The notes under the pieces: generated by a model | The model's input: only the letters and a program-made list of their open reading frames with translations | Told to the model about the DNA's origin: nothing | Databases searched by the model: none | Program-made: the position numbers and the translations under genes | Shown: in pieces, positions 25,843-37,092 of the stretch | Layout: each line of letters starts with the position of its first letter | Numbering within the stretch: the first letter of the stretch is position 1 | Assembly (NCBI GenBank): GCA_028622995.1 | Contig: JAJQJQ010000057.1 | Span: 186,001-250,000 of the forward strand | Source: Panagrolaimus kolymaensis | Lineage: Eukaryota; Nematoda; Chromadorea; Rhabditida; Panagrolaimidae | Reading direction: 5' to 3' | DNA: 64,000 nt

Positions 25843-28342
25843 ATGGCTAGAAGGAAGATTATCGATGGTCGACGGAAAAGGGAAAAAAATAATAAAAAAT
25901 GTATTTTTTTTTATATTTCTTCTTAAAGTTATCTTTTTTTAGTACGAAAACATCGAGAAAAAAATAAAAATGCTCCACCATCAACTAAACCACCTAAAAA
26001 GCCATCAAAGCCGCTTCCTAAAGAACCACGTAACGTTTTATTTTTTTTATTGACTTAACGCCTTTATTTTTTAGCACCTCGAATTCATCCATATAATCTT
26101 CGAAGATATCATGATAAACCAGAAGGTCTGTTTTTTTAAACTTTTTTTTCGATGAATTACAACAAATTTGTTTTGTTTATTAAACACAATTATAACTTTG
26201 TTCATTTTCAGATACAGAAAATCAACAAGTAGCGGCTCAAAGACCTCAAGTAAGTTTTTCGTTTCTTCACCCTTTCTCTCTCCCCTTATTTTCCGAAGTT
26301 TATGAAGCTTAAATTTTTTTTTTTAGGAAGATTCAATTGCTGGCAATGCTTATCATCAAGAGTTCGATAATGATGCTCCTGGAGCTCCTTCATATTTACC
26401 GCAGAATGTAAGTTAGCCACAAAAAAAATCCAGCATGGTGTTATTAACGAAGAAAATTCGATGTTAATGATATGATTATAATCCTTTTTTTTTTTCAGAA
26501 AGTTTTAACCAGCAATAAGGATCGTGAAGATAAAGAAGATAAAACTATGGATATTTCAGAACCACCTCCAGTTGAACCACAGCCTAATGTAAGTTTAAAT
26601 GTTAAAAAAATGGAATACTCGCCTACACAAATGTATCAGAAAGGATTCAAAGTACCACCATAACCGAAAACATATTACTATGATTTTATTTTGTTATTTT
26701 TAGGAAGCTTCAAGCAATAATAAGAATGGTAGGAAGCGTGCCAAATTTTTTGGTAATCAGCCCCGTCCAAGACCTCAAGTAGTAAGTTACTCTTTTTTAT
26801 AATATCAAAATTTTTACCGATTCTAACAACATTTTTGCAGCTAAGCTATGAAGTTATTGACTCGGATGATGCTTTTATGTATACTGTCGACGTAAGTTTC
26901 AGGAAAGGGTTTTAATCTTGATTTATGTTTGATAAATTATGACATTTAAATTTAGAAGGGTGATAATGGAAGTGAACTAAGTGATTTTGACGACGAAGAT
27001 CCTGCTTCGATTCCTAATACATCTGAAGATGATGATTTTGATTATGAAGATGTGAGTTGATGCATTAAATCATGATATTCATATTTTTTTATTAACCTTT
27101 TTTTAGGTTAAGAAATTTTCCATAAGTAGCGATCCTCTTCGTGAAGATTTTGTTACAGCCATTGACATAATGGAAAAACATTTAGAAGCTTATTGGTAAG
27201 TTAAAACTTTTTTTTCTTCATTAATGGCTTTGCACTAATTTATAATGTAAAAAAAGAAAAAAAAAGAAATCGCTTCTAAAGATTTATTAAAATACTTTTT
27301 TCCTTGTTTTTTTCAGGGAACGTCTTACACTATTGAATGAATCAAGAAAGAAAAGCATCAAAGAGCTTACTGGACAATTATCAAAAGTTAGAAAATTCTC
27401 TTATCCTGATATTATCTATTTCAATTCAAAAATTCGATCCATTGAACATAATTTGAATACTGGGATCCTTGTTATTTCAAATATGAAAGCTACTTATGTT
27501 CGAGGTTCTCAGAAACAACAAGTGCTATATCAAGGTTTCAAATTCTCAAAACATTCTCGCATAGCAAATACTTTTGCCTGTACTTATGGCGAAGATCCAT
27601 GCTCGGAATATTTTGGATATTCAAATAGATGCAATGGTTATCTTGTTATTGATGAAAAAGGATTTCTCCAACCTGGTAGCTACGTCACTCATTGTCATAG
27701 TAAAGTTAAAGGGGTATGTCATTATTTTCTCGATCTTATATTATTTGATAAATTTTAGGGTTATAAAGTTCATGATATTGTTACACCAAAATGTGATCCT
27801 GTGAAATTACCTCGACTTACTCCTGAAGATGGTATAGTTGGAAAACGCTTAAAATTAAACCGATTATTGAAAACAAAGCTTCAAGAATCCTGTGAATACA
27901 GGTTAACCTTTTTTTAAATGTTAAATGATTGTAAATTTTTAATTTGCTTCATATTTAAGCAATGAAGTTGATCGTGTTATGCCGATGAAATATTTTATCG
28001 ACGAACAATTGGAAAAGTTTAAATTGTTAAACGTGTCAGAATATACAGAAGGTATGTTATAAAACTTTTAATGTATTTCATTTTTCATTTCACGATTGAA
28101 ATTTGTAAAAAAATATTTGCCTTTACCAAATGCACAATAATATTATCATTATTTTAGATGAACAAAATTATTTATCGTCTTACATTCAATGGGTCGAATA
28201 CTTGCTTCAACATATCAGAATTGTTAATGTCGACGATGAAACGAAAATTCAAATTGCAGAAAAAGAAGCAACAAAGTCAAAAGGTGGTAGAAAAAGAAAT
28301 AACAAAAAAAAAGTGAAAAAGGGAATAAAGAAAATTTTTTAA
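25843..28342 (+). CDS. FLYWCH-like zinc-binding protein, 14 exons, intact
   Basis: Splicing 14 exons through introns of roughly 40-120 nt (GTAAGT-type donors, TTTTTAG or TTTTCAG acceptors) gives an uninterrupted protein of roughly 500 residues, from MARRKIIDGRRKREK to a Lys-rich end KKVKKGIKKIF. The N-terminal half is basic and Pro/Asp/Glu-rich (PSTKPPKKPSKPLPK, DEDPASIPNTSEDDDFDYED) and looks disordered. The large exon at 27,317-27,712 carries a compact module: YQGFKFSKHSRIANTFACTY, then RCNGYLVIDEKG and YVTHCHSKVKG. The order aromatic-F, C, C, then H-C-H matches the FLYWCH/WRKY-GCM1-type zinc fold found in nematode regulators and next to MULE transposases. No transposase catalytic core is seen, so a chromatin- or DNA-binding role is more likely than transposition. 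A polyadenylation-like AATAAA lies near 28,456. The start was chosen as the first ATG after the upstream acceptor-like site. Confidence 0.75.
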
Positions 28343-29220
28343 ATGAATGTCTTCCATTGATTTTGATTATCAACTTTACTCAAAGCTTTATATGTACTTT
28401 CAAATTCGTTATGAAAAAATTGGTAGCTCTTTTTGTGAACCTGTTAAATTTAAGAAATAAATAATTTTTGCTTTAATCGATTCTTTTTTGTAAACTGCTT
28501 ATTTTCTAAACTGAAAGAGTGTTGCCCGCTTAATTTTTATATTTTTGACCACGATTTTAATTTCTACCTATGCATGCGGTTGTCTTTTCGTCAACTTCTT
28601 TTATTCTAAATTTGATCTTAAAAGAAAAAATTTGGGCGCTTAATATAAAATGATTATTGTGTTACGTTTATTTTCAAAGCTTATTATGTAAATGAAAATT
28701 ATTATCCTCTTTTGGTAATTCAATTTAGAAAAAGCCAATTTTTTATGCAAAAAAGTAAGAGTGTTGTTTCATTTTCGAAAAATAGAAATCATTTATTAGC
28801 AACATTTTTTAAATAGTAAACTTTTACAAGCTTGACAAAAAAAAAATACAAAATCGTTATCACTTAATCTTTTAAGCTTTAAAGGACCATGTTCATTTGA
28901 TCTTTTTCCAAAAAATTTTCAAAAACCGCGGCTGGATATTCCATCATGCGGCAAGGTTGCAAAAGGCGCTTTTGTTTTTGCTTCATGAAAAGATTGATAA
29001 ATAATCAATTTCGAAAACATGTTTTTGATACTTGGCCATTTTGTATTATACCTTTTCATTACAATTTTCTGAAGGTACAATGATTTTAATCACTTTCATT
29101 CCACATATAGTTTGCTTAATTTCAAAAAATTTAAGTATCTTATTATGAAAATCATAAAAGCTTTGATAATCAAAAAAATTAATTTGAAGCAAAGATATTG
29201 TTTTTTGATTACAAGTTTGT
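28343..29220. other. Non-coding region with a decayed piggyBac-type end
   Basis: No gene is visible. At 28,879 TTAAAGGACC followed by a TTCATTTGATC-like sequence resembles the left end of the TTAA-flanked foldback element at 31,135; no matching right end was found, so this is probably an old truncated relative. Confidence 0.5.
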
Positions 29221-29964
29221 CACATCGGATTAAAAATCAGTCAAAGACGGATTTCAAATGGAAATGAACCAAAATAAGGTATTACAACGATTTCCCCTTT
29301 CTTCTTTGACAAAAATTAACTTTTTTCTAAATTTTATGAGATTTCGCAACTTAAATTTGCTGAAACTTTTTAATTTTTCGATATTTTGACAAATCCTTCT
29401 ACAATAATATAGTAAAGACTCCATTCTATTTTTTAAGCCAACGATCATCCCATACTGATAATCACATCTCCATTTTCCACGCTAACTCATACGAGAATCT
29501 TTGGATAAAAAGGACCAAAAAGGGCATCTCTAAGCTTTAATCGCCTCAAACTTTTTATTTTTTCTGATTTTTTAACTATTCCTTCTACAATAATGTAGTA
29601 AAGATTACCAGCTTTCATTTAAGATAGAAATCATCCCTTAATGGTAATCACATCTCCATTTCTCACGCTAACGAAAATTAGGTATTTTTGTAGCAAGATA
29701 AAATGAAAGAAGTGAAAGATGTAAAAGGAACTTAATGCCAAAGGCAAAAATGAACACTAATTTGATTTTTATTATTTAACAAAAAGTTTAATTAACTATA
29801 ACTTGGTAGAGAAATCTATTATCTTAAATACTCGTATACAAAAATGTTTATAAGAATCTAAGCTATCGTTTGAAACAAAGATTTCATCCAATACTTCAAT
29901 AGGATTTCATTTTATATGATAATAAATGGGCCTGCCATTTCCATTCCGTCTTTATTCCGATGTG
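29221..29964. mobile_element. 744-bp non-autonomous DNA element, copy 1 (4-bp TSD TTGT)
   Basis: The ends are CACATCGGATTAAA and, inverted, CACATCGGAATAAAG, so the element has short imperfect terminal inverted repeats. It is flanked by TTGT on both sides (29,217-29,220 and 29,965-29,968). A second copy of the same length sits at 35,397-36,140; reading them side by side I see one difference (an A at about 29,281 against a C). The interior has two related blocks about 180 bp apart (CCTTCTACAATAAT then AATCACATCTCCATTT) and no transposase. The superfamily is unclear because 4-bp duplications occur in several groups. Its one 64-codon ORF is not convincing. Confidence 0.92.
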
Positions 29965-31130
29965 TTGTGTAGTGAAACTCAACTCGAAGGATTTCCGATG
30001 CAATGACAGCACTGGCTTGAAGGCAAAATTCCTTGAGATTAAATGAAACTTTCAATTTTTTTAATAAGGAAAAATGCAGAAATAACTTGAGGAAAATGAA
30101 TTTTATAATAAAGCGCCGAAACTCTTTTTAATTAAATCTACTATTTAATATTAAAAAACATAGTAAAATAATATTATATATTATAAGGTGTTAAAATAAA
30201 ATACAAGCTATTTATAAAGCTTAAAGATCCAAGAACGATAAAAAAAACTAAAATATAAGGTAAAAACTTTAATATTTTGCAAAATTACCTCAAATATAAT
30301 AAGAAAAATTAGGTATCTTAAAAAAGGTCGACAGATTTTTGGGTAAAATTTGGGAAAAAAGGTCGACTAACGGGTGATGGTCGACCAAAAGGGCAAGGGT
30401 ACCGGAGATAGCAAAATAATTTCCCGACTTCCCTCTCCAAGTATGTCTTTATTTGCTACGTTCTTCATCTAAACAAAATGTCAAATGTTTCTTTCATACT
30501 TAGAAATGAATCACAAACAAAGACATAAAGAATATTCATCTTGATTTTCTAAGAAAAAAGGCATGTTTATAAAAGCGGCTATCATTTCATGAAACAACAA
30601 TTAAACTTATAGGAAAAAATAAAGTTAAATAGTTTTTTTGTTAAATCGGTTGCAAAATTTCTTCGAGTCCATGTTTGCGCAATCTTCAATAACTTTATCT
30701 AATTCAGCTTTAAGTCGACTAATTGAGGCCATCTTTTGGTGTATATCCCATGTAAGAAATAATGGAATATTTGGGTGTTGTGGTTTAATTCGGCGTTATT
30801 CCAATATGTGTGGTATGAATTTGGTGGTTTCTGATGACCAGCTTAATCAAGTTATTGGGTTTGATAGAGAAAATATACTTTATTGAACCCTCAAACTTTG
30901 GATAATTAAACGAAACAGATTATGCCACGCAGTTATCAAATTATAAAACTCGTTATAAAATTCAATTTAAAACAATAAAAATGAGAGCATTTTAAAGAGA
31001 GGAAATGTGAAGCAAGCAATGTGTAAAAGGATAAAATACAAAAAATGAAAGAAAATTCAAGCAAAAGATTTGCATCAAAATCATAATCTTGCGACTTGAT
31101 CTTATTCAATCGATCGAGTCGCACAGTGCT
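29965..31130. other. Non-coding stretch, including the start of the duplicated segment
   Basis: No supported gene. The plus-strand ORF at 30,638-30,886 has no recognisable domain and its upstream part matches non-coding sequence of the duplicated copy at 55.05-55.24 kb. The segmental duplication begins near 30,478. Confidence 0.5.
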
Positions 31131-31134
31131 TTAA

Positions 31135-31489
31135 AGGACCCTAATCATTTGGTCTTTTCAAAATTTCAAATTTTCGTTTCCCGCATTATTCCCTCCTGCT
31201 GGCAAGGTGCAAAGTCCCTTTCAAGCAAGTTTGATTTTTTTTTGAAATCCAATTTTCTTCTTCTTCATCTACGTGAATATCAACCATTTCAATGTATTTA
31301 CGCAATACCTTTTACCTTTTTAATATTGTATTTACATATATCCATTAAAACCTAGATGAAGAAGAAAAAAATTGGATTTCAAAAAAAAATCAAACTTGCT
31401 TGAAAGGGACTTTGCACCTTGCCAGCAGGAGGGAATAATGCGGGAAACGAAAATTTGAAATTTTGAAAAGACCAAATGATTAGGGTCCT
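31135..31489. mobile_element. Foldback MITE with TTAA target duplication (piggyBac-like)
   Basis: A long inverted repeat: the left arm 31,135-31,271 (AGGACCCTAATCATTTGG to TTCTTCATCTA) is nearly the perfect reverse complement of the right arm 31,353-31,489, around a spacer of about 80 bp. TTAA flanks both ends (31,131-31,134 and 31,490-31,493), which is the target-site signature of piggyBac-type transposition. The homologous position in the duplicated copy (about 55,340, AGTGTTATAACTCACG) lacks the element, so it inserted after the duplication or was absent from that copy. It encodes no protein; the ORF in the left arm is a by-product. Confidence 0.9.
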
Positions 31490-32067
31490 TTAACACACGA
31501 AAACTCAAATAATCGGGTCAAAATCGCATTAAACAAAAAAATCTTCATCCAATCTTTAGAAATTATTTTTACATAAATATTAGAGGCTGTGTTTTTTTAC
31601 TCAATAATTTATAAAACAAAATTCAAAACAAAGATTATAGCACAAATTAAACAACACAAAATTTTACAAAAAACAATTTATTATGGAACAAATTATTTCT
31701 TTTTGACGACATTTGAAAGTGCTACAACATCAATCATTCATAATTGCGGTGAAATTAAAGTTTGAAGAGGTTCCAACAAGGCATTAATTATTTCAAGAAC
31801 TTCATAGAGAGGAGAATGGATCATTTATTTAACTAAAGCAGAATCAAGTACACCATATTCAGAGAAATTTTTTACCAAAATAATATTTGATTATAAGTCC
31901 TGAAAATGCTTTGATAAAGATAAATAATTAGAAAAAAGCAAATTTTGTCCATTCTGAAGAATCGAATAAAAGAAAAAGTTAAGCTCATAATTATCACAGG
32001 GAACGATGTAACTCAATAGTTAGAAGAGAAATAAAAAGCAAACCTTAATAAAAGTTAACAGCGAAAT

Positions 32068-33655
32068 TCATTTAGCCTTCTTTATTCCATTTTTCGTTTG
32101 CTTTTTGTTTATTCCATTTTTCGCTTGCTTTTTGTTATTTCCGTTTCCACCAGCTTTTTGTTTTTCCTCTTTTTCACCACCTTTTGCTAATTTTCCATCA
32201 TTCACTTGAATTTTCTTTTCTTTTCCAGGTAAAGGTTCCTTCAATTTGTCAAAAATCGGCAGCATGTCAGTTTTTTCATTAACTATTGTTGGTTTCTTCA
32301 TTGATTCTAAGTATGCAGTTGTCGGTATTTTGAGAGCTTCTTCCAAAAGTTTAATAAATATTGGTTGATTTTTAGGTATAACTGGTTTAACTTTTGGATC
32401 GTCATTATGTTTTAATTCAACGTTTCCAGGCTTGAATGGCGGATCATCATCTTTTGTAACATTCTTAAAGTAAGCATGTTTAGTAATTTCAGCATATCGT
32501 TTATCAGGATCAGGATTTAGAAGTTTCGTAATAAGATCTTTCGCATCATCATCATTTATACCATCTAAATATGGTGGGATATTTAAAGCTTCATTGTATA
32601 TTTCTTGATCATCTTCTCCATTAAATGGACAGGAATTTTGAATAAAACCACAAAGAACAATACCATAAGACCATCGATCAGAAGAAACTCCAGCCTTGTC
32701 GCGTCGAAAAACTTCTGGAGCTGTAAAGCTAATTGCAGTTCGAGGAAGAATTGTTTTTTCTTTCACATATCGAGAATGACCAAAATCGATAAGGCGAACA
32801 TGACCATTTTCTGTTAATACAATGTTGTCAAATTTAATGTCGCTAAAAAATAAATGTTTATAAAAGCCTTAAGGTAATTTTATATTTTAATATTAAACTT
32901 ACCCATGAGTATAATTTTTACCATGAATATATTCTAGAGCAAGCGCAAGTTCAAAAAAAATAAATTTTTTTCCTTCGGGAGTAATTATTGTTTCATTCTC
33001 TCCATGATAATCTAAAGTTCCACCTGTGAAATATTCCATTATTGTACACCACATATCTTTTTCTTTATCATTTTCATCGAAATCATATCCACTGTAAACC
33101 ATTTTCGGAATATATTCACAATCAAAATTTGTTAATGCATTGACTTCAGATATTATTTCAATAGTTTTTTTAATTTTTTTATAAAGTTTTTGAACAAATT
33201 CTTTAGGTTTTCCATCAAATTGAACGATCCATGCTTGACCATAAGAACCACTACCGATGCATATTGTCCTCTTAGTTCTTTTCATAAAATGTTGACATTC
33301 TTTTTTGACGGCATCTCTAAAATAATACAATTAATATGTTATATTCTTGAGTATAAATAAAATGTTCAATTATGGTAAAGATTACGAGTTTGTTTTTAGC
33401 ATGCTCAAGCAAACATCGTCGTGAGAGCGAGTTTTTTTTTGATTGGCTCGTTTTATTAAAATACAATATTCAATAATGAACAATATGTGACTATTATTTA
33501 CCTTTCAAATGATAAATATCAATAAAAAACGAAATTAATTTTTTTTAATATAAAAATAAAACTTACCTTTTTTTCTCTATATCACTGTAAGATTGTTTGC
33601 AGATCCACCATTTTTTTTTATAAACTTGAAAAATATTTCGATCAAGAGCATCCAT
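32068..33655 (-). CDS. Eukaryotic protein kinase (copy 1), three exons, intact
   Basis: Exons 33,655-33,567, 33,316-32,903 and 32,842-32,068 join in frame to 425 residues. Visible kinase motifs in order: glycine loop GSGSYGQAW, candidate lysine in VQKLYKK, helix-C Glu in IISEVNAL, hinge-like CTIMEYFTGG, catalytic loop HGDIKFDN (Gly replaces the usual Arg of HRD), DFG in RLIDFGHSR, TAPEVF for APE, and SDRWSYGIVLC for the F helix. The catalytic Asp, Asn and DFG Asp are kept, so activity is possible. The C-terminal tail is low-complexity and Lys/Asn-rich with repeated NGINKKQTKNG-like units. It is the undamaged partner of the gene at 55.8-57.9 kb. The substrate is unknown; I can place it only as a divergent serine/threonine-type kinase, probably from a lineage-specific expansion. 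Confidence 0.88.
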
Positions 33656-33665
33656 GTTATTTTTA

Positions 33666-34825
33666 ATGATTAGACATATCAGGCTTCTAAACTAACCAAA
33701 TTTGAATAAAATTCTAAAATGAACGTGTGGAATACAAGACACTGTACAAACCAGAGAATTTTAACATAAAATTTTTTATTATTACAAAATAAATTTTCTC
33801 AACTAAAAAAATAATTACAAAAAAGACGCATTCCATTATTTTGGAGAAAAGCTTATGTCACTAAAAATAAAAAGTACTTAAGAAAGGATTACATGTAACT
33901 TTTTTAGCTCCAGATTCAACTGGCATTTTTTCCAGAAAAATCATACAAGTTTTAACACATTGAGTTAATTCATAGGATGTAGAGCTCGATGAGATTGAAA
34001 AACATTATTGTTAGCTTAATTGAATGAACAAATAGTCAAATAAAATTGTCTTCTATCAAACAGAGGAAATGTATAAGCCTTAATCACAATAAAGAAGATG
34101 GCAGAATAAAGATTGGATCAAAGGAAACATAAGAAAATGTGATACCAAGGTTTAATGGCGAAGCTTAGCACACCAAAAAGCGCCTCCTTCACGTCGTAAA
34201 AATGAAGAAATTAAAATTCAATTTTGACTTTGATTGACTAAGTTACAAATGACATATTTAAACCAATAGTTTTTTTAAGTCTCGCCAAAATTACCGACTT
34301 CGTTCTGCCACGCCACCACAGATTACAAAAATCTTAATATCAGAAATTTTCGAGCGCCGATAAAAGCATTCATTTATTTTCTTATCGTAATCCACAATTC
34401 ATAAAACCTTTTAACAACAAAGAAATAAAACAAAAGGCTTTAACTTTTTAGACTCAACAAAAAACTTTTCATAAAATAAAAAAAAAGTTTTTAAAATCAT
34501 TTAAAATAAAGTTGTAAATGTTGCATTACTCTTTCTCTCTGTTCCTCCATTTATTTTTCAATTTAAAAGTTTATATATTATTAAACAAACACATGAAGTA
34601 AATTAGATTTAGACAAATTGAAGGTGGATGAATGGTAAATGGTGTTATGAAATGTGATGTTTATCAACAAAAACAGAAAGGTGCCTCAAACTTAGTTCCA
34701 CCAAAAAAAGCCATTGAAACAACTGATAGGTCTTTACTAACATATTTTACCCGCTCACGACCGAGCTAATTTTCTCACTCCAAAACACCAGACTAAATTC
34801 CTCGTTTGAAACTTTCTGTTTGTAG
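33666..34825. other. Intergenic, no feature recognised
   Basis: AT-rich sequence between the kinase start and the first visible HSP70-like exon. I see no conserved coding sequence. A preceding exon of the HSP70-like gene may lie here, because that gene's first visible exon opens with an acceptor rather than a start codon. Confidence 0.5.
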
Positions 34826-36920
34826 TTACAAATGTTTCTTCAAAGCCAGATGAAATTGTTTTGAGCCTTTTGGTTAATGGCACTGATGTTATTGCTACAC
34901 AACTTTGTTTTACAAATGATGGATATGTTGTCAATAGCGATAGAATTGTTGTATGCTTTAATCAAAATGTCAATGATTTGAAAAACGAGATTCTTGGAAG
35001 CTGTGATCCTAAACATATTGTTGCTGCTGTCAATTCCGATATTGTTAGTGCTTTTACAATGACATATCTTCAAAATTCTGTCCTTCCATCAAAACATATT
35101 ATGGTCATGGATCAAGAAAAAGCAACATTTGCTCCACTTGCAAAAGAAATGTTTATGAGAATGGTTGACTCTTCTTTCAATAAATTTTATGTTATTCCTG
35201 TTTGCTGGGATAAATTCATCGTTACAAATGGAACAAATCTTGTTGATGCTGTAATTAACGTTGATGAAACAGAAAAGTTACCTTGTGAAAAAGCTACCAT
35301 TATTCGGAGAACCAAAAAGCCATACTATGTAAGTTTTCACCTTTCTAACTTATTTTTCTGATAACTTTATATAAAATTATAGATTACTCTCTTGGACACA
35401 TCGGATTAAAAATCAGTCAAAGACGGATTTCAAATGGAAATGAACCAAAATAAGGTCTTACAACGATTTCCCCTTTCTTCTTTGACAAAAATTAACTTTT
35501 TTCTAAATTTTATGAGATTTCGCAACTTAAATTTGCTGAAACTTTTTAATTTTTCGATATTTTGACAAATCCTTCTACAATAATATAGTAAAGACTCCAT
35601 TCTATTTTTTAAGCCAACGATCATCCCATACTGATAATCACATCTCCATTTTCCACGCTAACTCATACGAGAATCTTTGGATAAAAAGGACCAAAAAGGG
35701 CATCTCTAAGCTTTAATCGCCTCAAACTTTTTATTTTTTCTGATTTTTTAACTATTCCTTCTACAATAATGTAGTAAAGATTACCAGCTTTCATTTAAGA
35801 TAGAAATCATCCCTTAATGGTAATCACATCTCCATTTCTCACGCTAACGAAAATTAGGTATTTTTGTAGCAAGATAAAATGAAAGAAGTGAAAGATGTAA
35901 AAGGAACTTAATGCCAAAGGCAAAAATGAACACTAATTTGATTTTTATTATTTAACAAAAAGTTTAATTAACTATAACTTGGTAGAGAAATCTATTATCT
36001 TAAATACTCGTATACAAAAATGTTTATAAGAATCTAAGCTATCGTTTGAAACAAAGATTTCATCCAATACTTCAATAGGATTTCATTTTATATGATAATA
36101 AATGGGCCTGCCATTTCCATTCCGTCTTTATTCCGATGTGTGGAATCATCTCGGGGACCATATGAATCTATTGGCAAAGTTGAACCATTGAAAGGAAAAG
36201 GTCATTGAATCAAGCTTTCTTTCGTCGTAGATGAAAATAGTTTACCATTCCTTTATCAAGAATATGTTATGATCCCTAAAATTGAAGCTTTACCAAAGAA
36301 ACTTACTTTGAAGTCTGATTTGGATGTTCCGGTCATTAGCTTTTTCGACAATACTTCCGTCATTTGCGTTCGCGATGAAAACGGATATAAATTTTTGGAA
36401 TCTTGGAATGGCAAGTTTTCTTACCTTTAAACTTTACTAATGAGTTATTTTTAGGTAAATATGGCAATGATTTGTTCCTTAGCTTTCATAAAGAAAAGCC
36501 AGAAATTGTTACTGATATCAACAAGGTCATTGTCAAAGATACTTTCATGGTTTATGGTAAGCCTAAACGTTCTTTTTAGCTAATTTAATCTTTTTTTCAG
36601 GTGTCTTGAAAATCCTTGCAATGCCAATTGACGATATCAAACTTGACCCTGATTGGGGATTCACAATTACCAAGAACGCTGAAAAGAACCTTGTACTCGA
36701 ATTTGATACTTTTGATGGAAAACGCAAAGCTGTTACTTCGTTTTTGATGGGTCTAATTCTAAAAGAACATGTTAAAGCAATCAAAGATGAAACTGGAAAA
36801 AAGCCAAATAAACTTGGATTTTGTATCTTCGATGATCTCAATGATAATGAAAGAAAAAGAGTTGAAAATGGAATCCATGAAGCATGTAAACTTATGAAAA
36901 TTGAATCTCATTTTGTTTAA
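34826..36920 (+). pseudogene. HSP70-like gene A, disrupted by a stop and a transposon
   Basis: Exons at 34,826-35,328, 35,383-36,410 (including the insertion), 36,455-36,556 and 36,601-36,920. Exon 1 resembles the end of an HSP70 nucleotide-binding domain (FNQNVNDLKNEILGSCDPKH, then LPSKHIMVMDQEKATFAPLA where NPDEAVAYGAA would be). Exons 2-4 restart with a domain-like beginning, DVPVISFFDNTSVICVRDE, and go on to DWGFTITKNAEKNLVLEF and LKEHVKAIKDETGKKPNK, matching the WPFKV and MVLTKMKEIAE region. The phosphate-binding DLGTT and GGSTR motifs are not conserved. Lesions: the 744-bp element sits in exon 2; a TGA at 36,206-36,208 lies where paralogue B has Arg (KAHRTKL); the second intron has a GC donor. 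The first exon may be missing. The HSP70 relationship is an inference from motif order. Confidence 0.6.
35397..36140. mobile_element. 744-bp non-autonomous DNA element, copy 2 (4-bp TSD TGGA)
   Basis: Same length and almost the same sequence as 29,221-29,964, with the same CACATCGG termini. TGGA lies on both sides (35,393-35,396 and 36,141-36,144). Removing the element and one TGGA restores a continuous reading frame (ITLLESSRGPYESIGKVEP) that matches paralogue B, which marks it as an exonic insertion. The near identity of the two copies suggests recent activity. Confidence 0.95.
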
Positions 36921-37092
36921 TTTTAAACTTTGTCAATGTTTTGTTTTTGTTACTTTTTTCATTTAATGCATAAATATTTTTGTTTGAATTATTTTATTTA
37001 TTTAAATATTTTTATCATGATTTTATTATTCCACGAAGCAAAGATGAAATATAAAACAAATAATAATAACTATACATAACCAAAATTTAGAA

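Larger units (their letters stand above)
30478..33665. repeat. Segmental duplication, copy 1 (carries kinase gene 1)
   Basis: CAAATGTTTCTTTCATACTT at 30,482 matches 55,057, and similarity continues through the 3' flank (CGGGTCAAAATCG), the kinase gene and to its start codon, ending near 33,665 against 57,862. Both copies are in the same orientation about 24.5 kb apart. Differences in length come mainly from insertions: a TTAA-flanked foldback element in this copy and a hAT-type element in the other. Percent identity was not computed. Confidence 0.85.

Noticed and set aside
29254..29448. 64-codon ORF repeated at 35,430-35,624
   Set aside because: It lies inside the 744-bp element, is identical only because the element is duplicated, and has no transposase features.
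31089..31355. 88-codon ORF
   Set aside because: It is a translation of the left arm of the foldback element.
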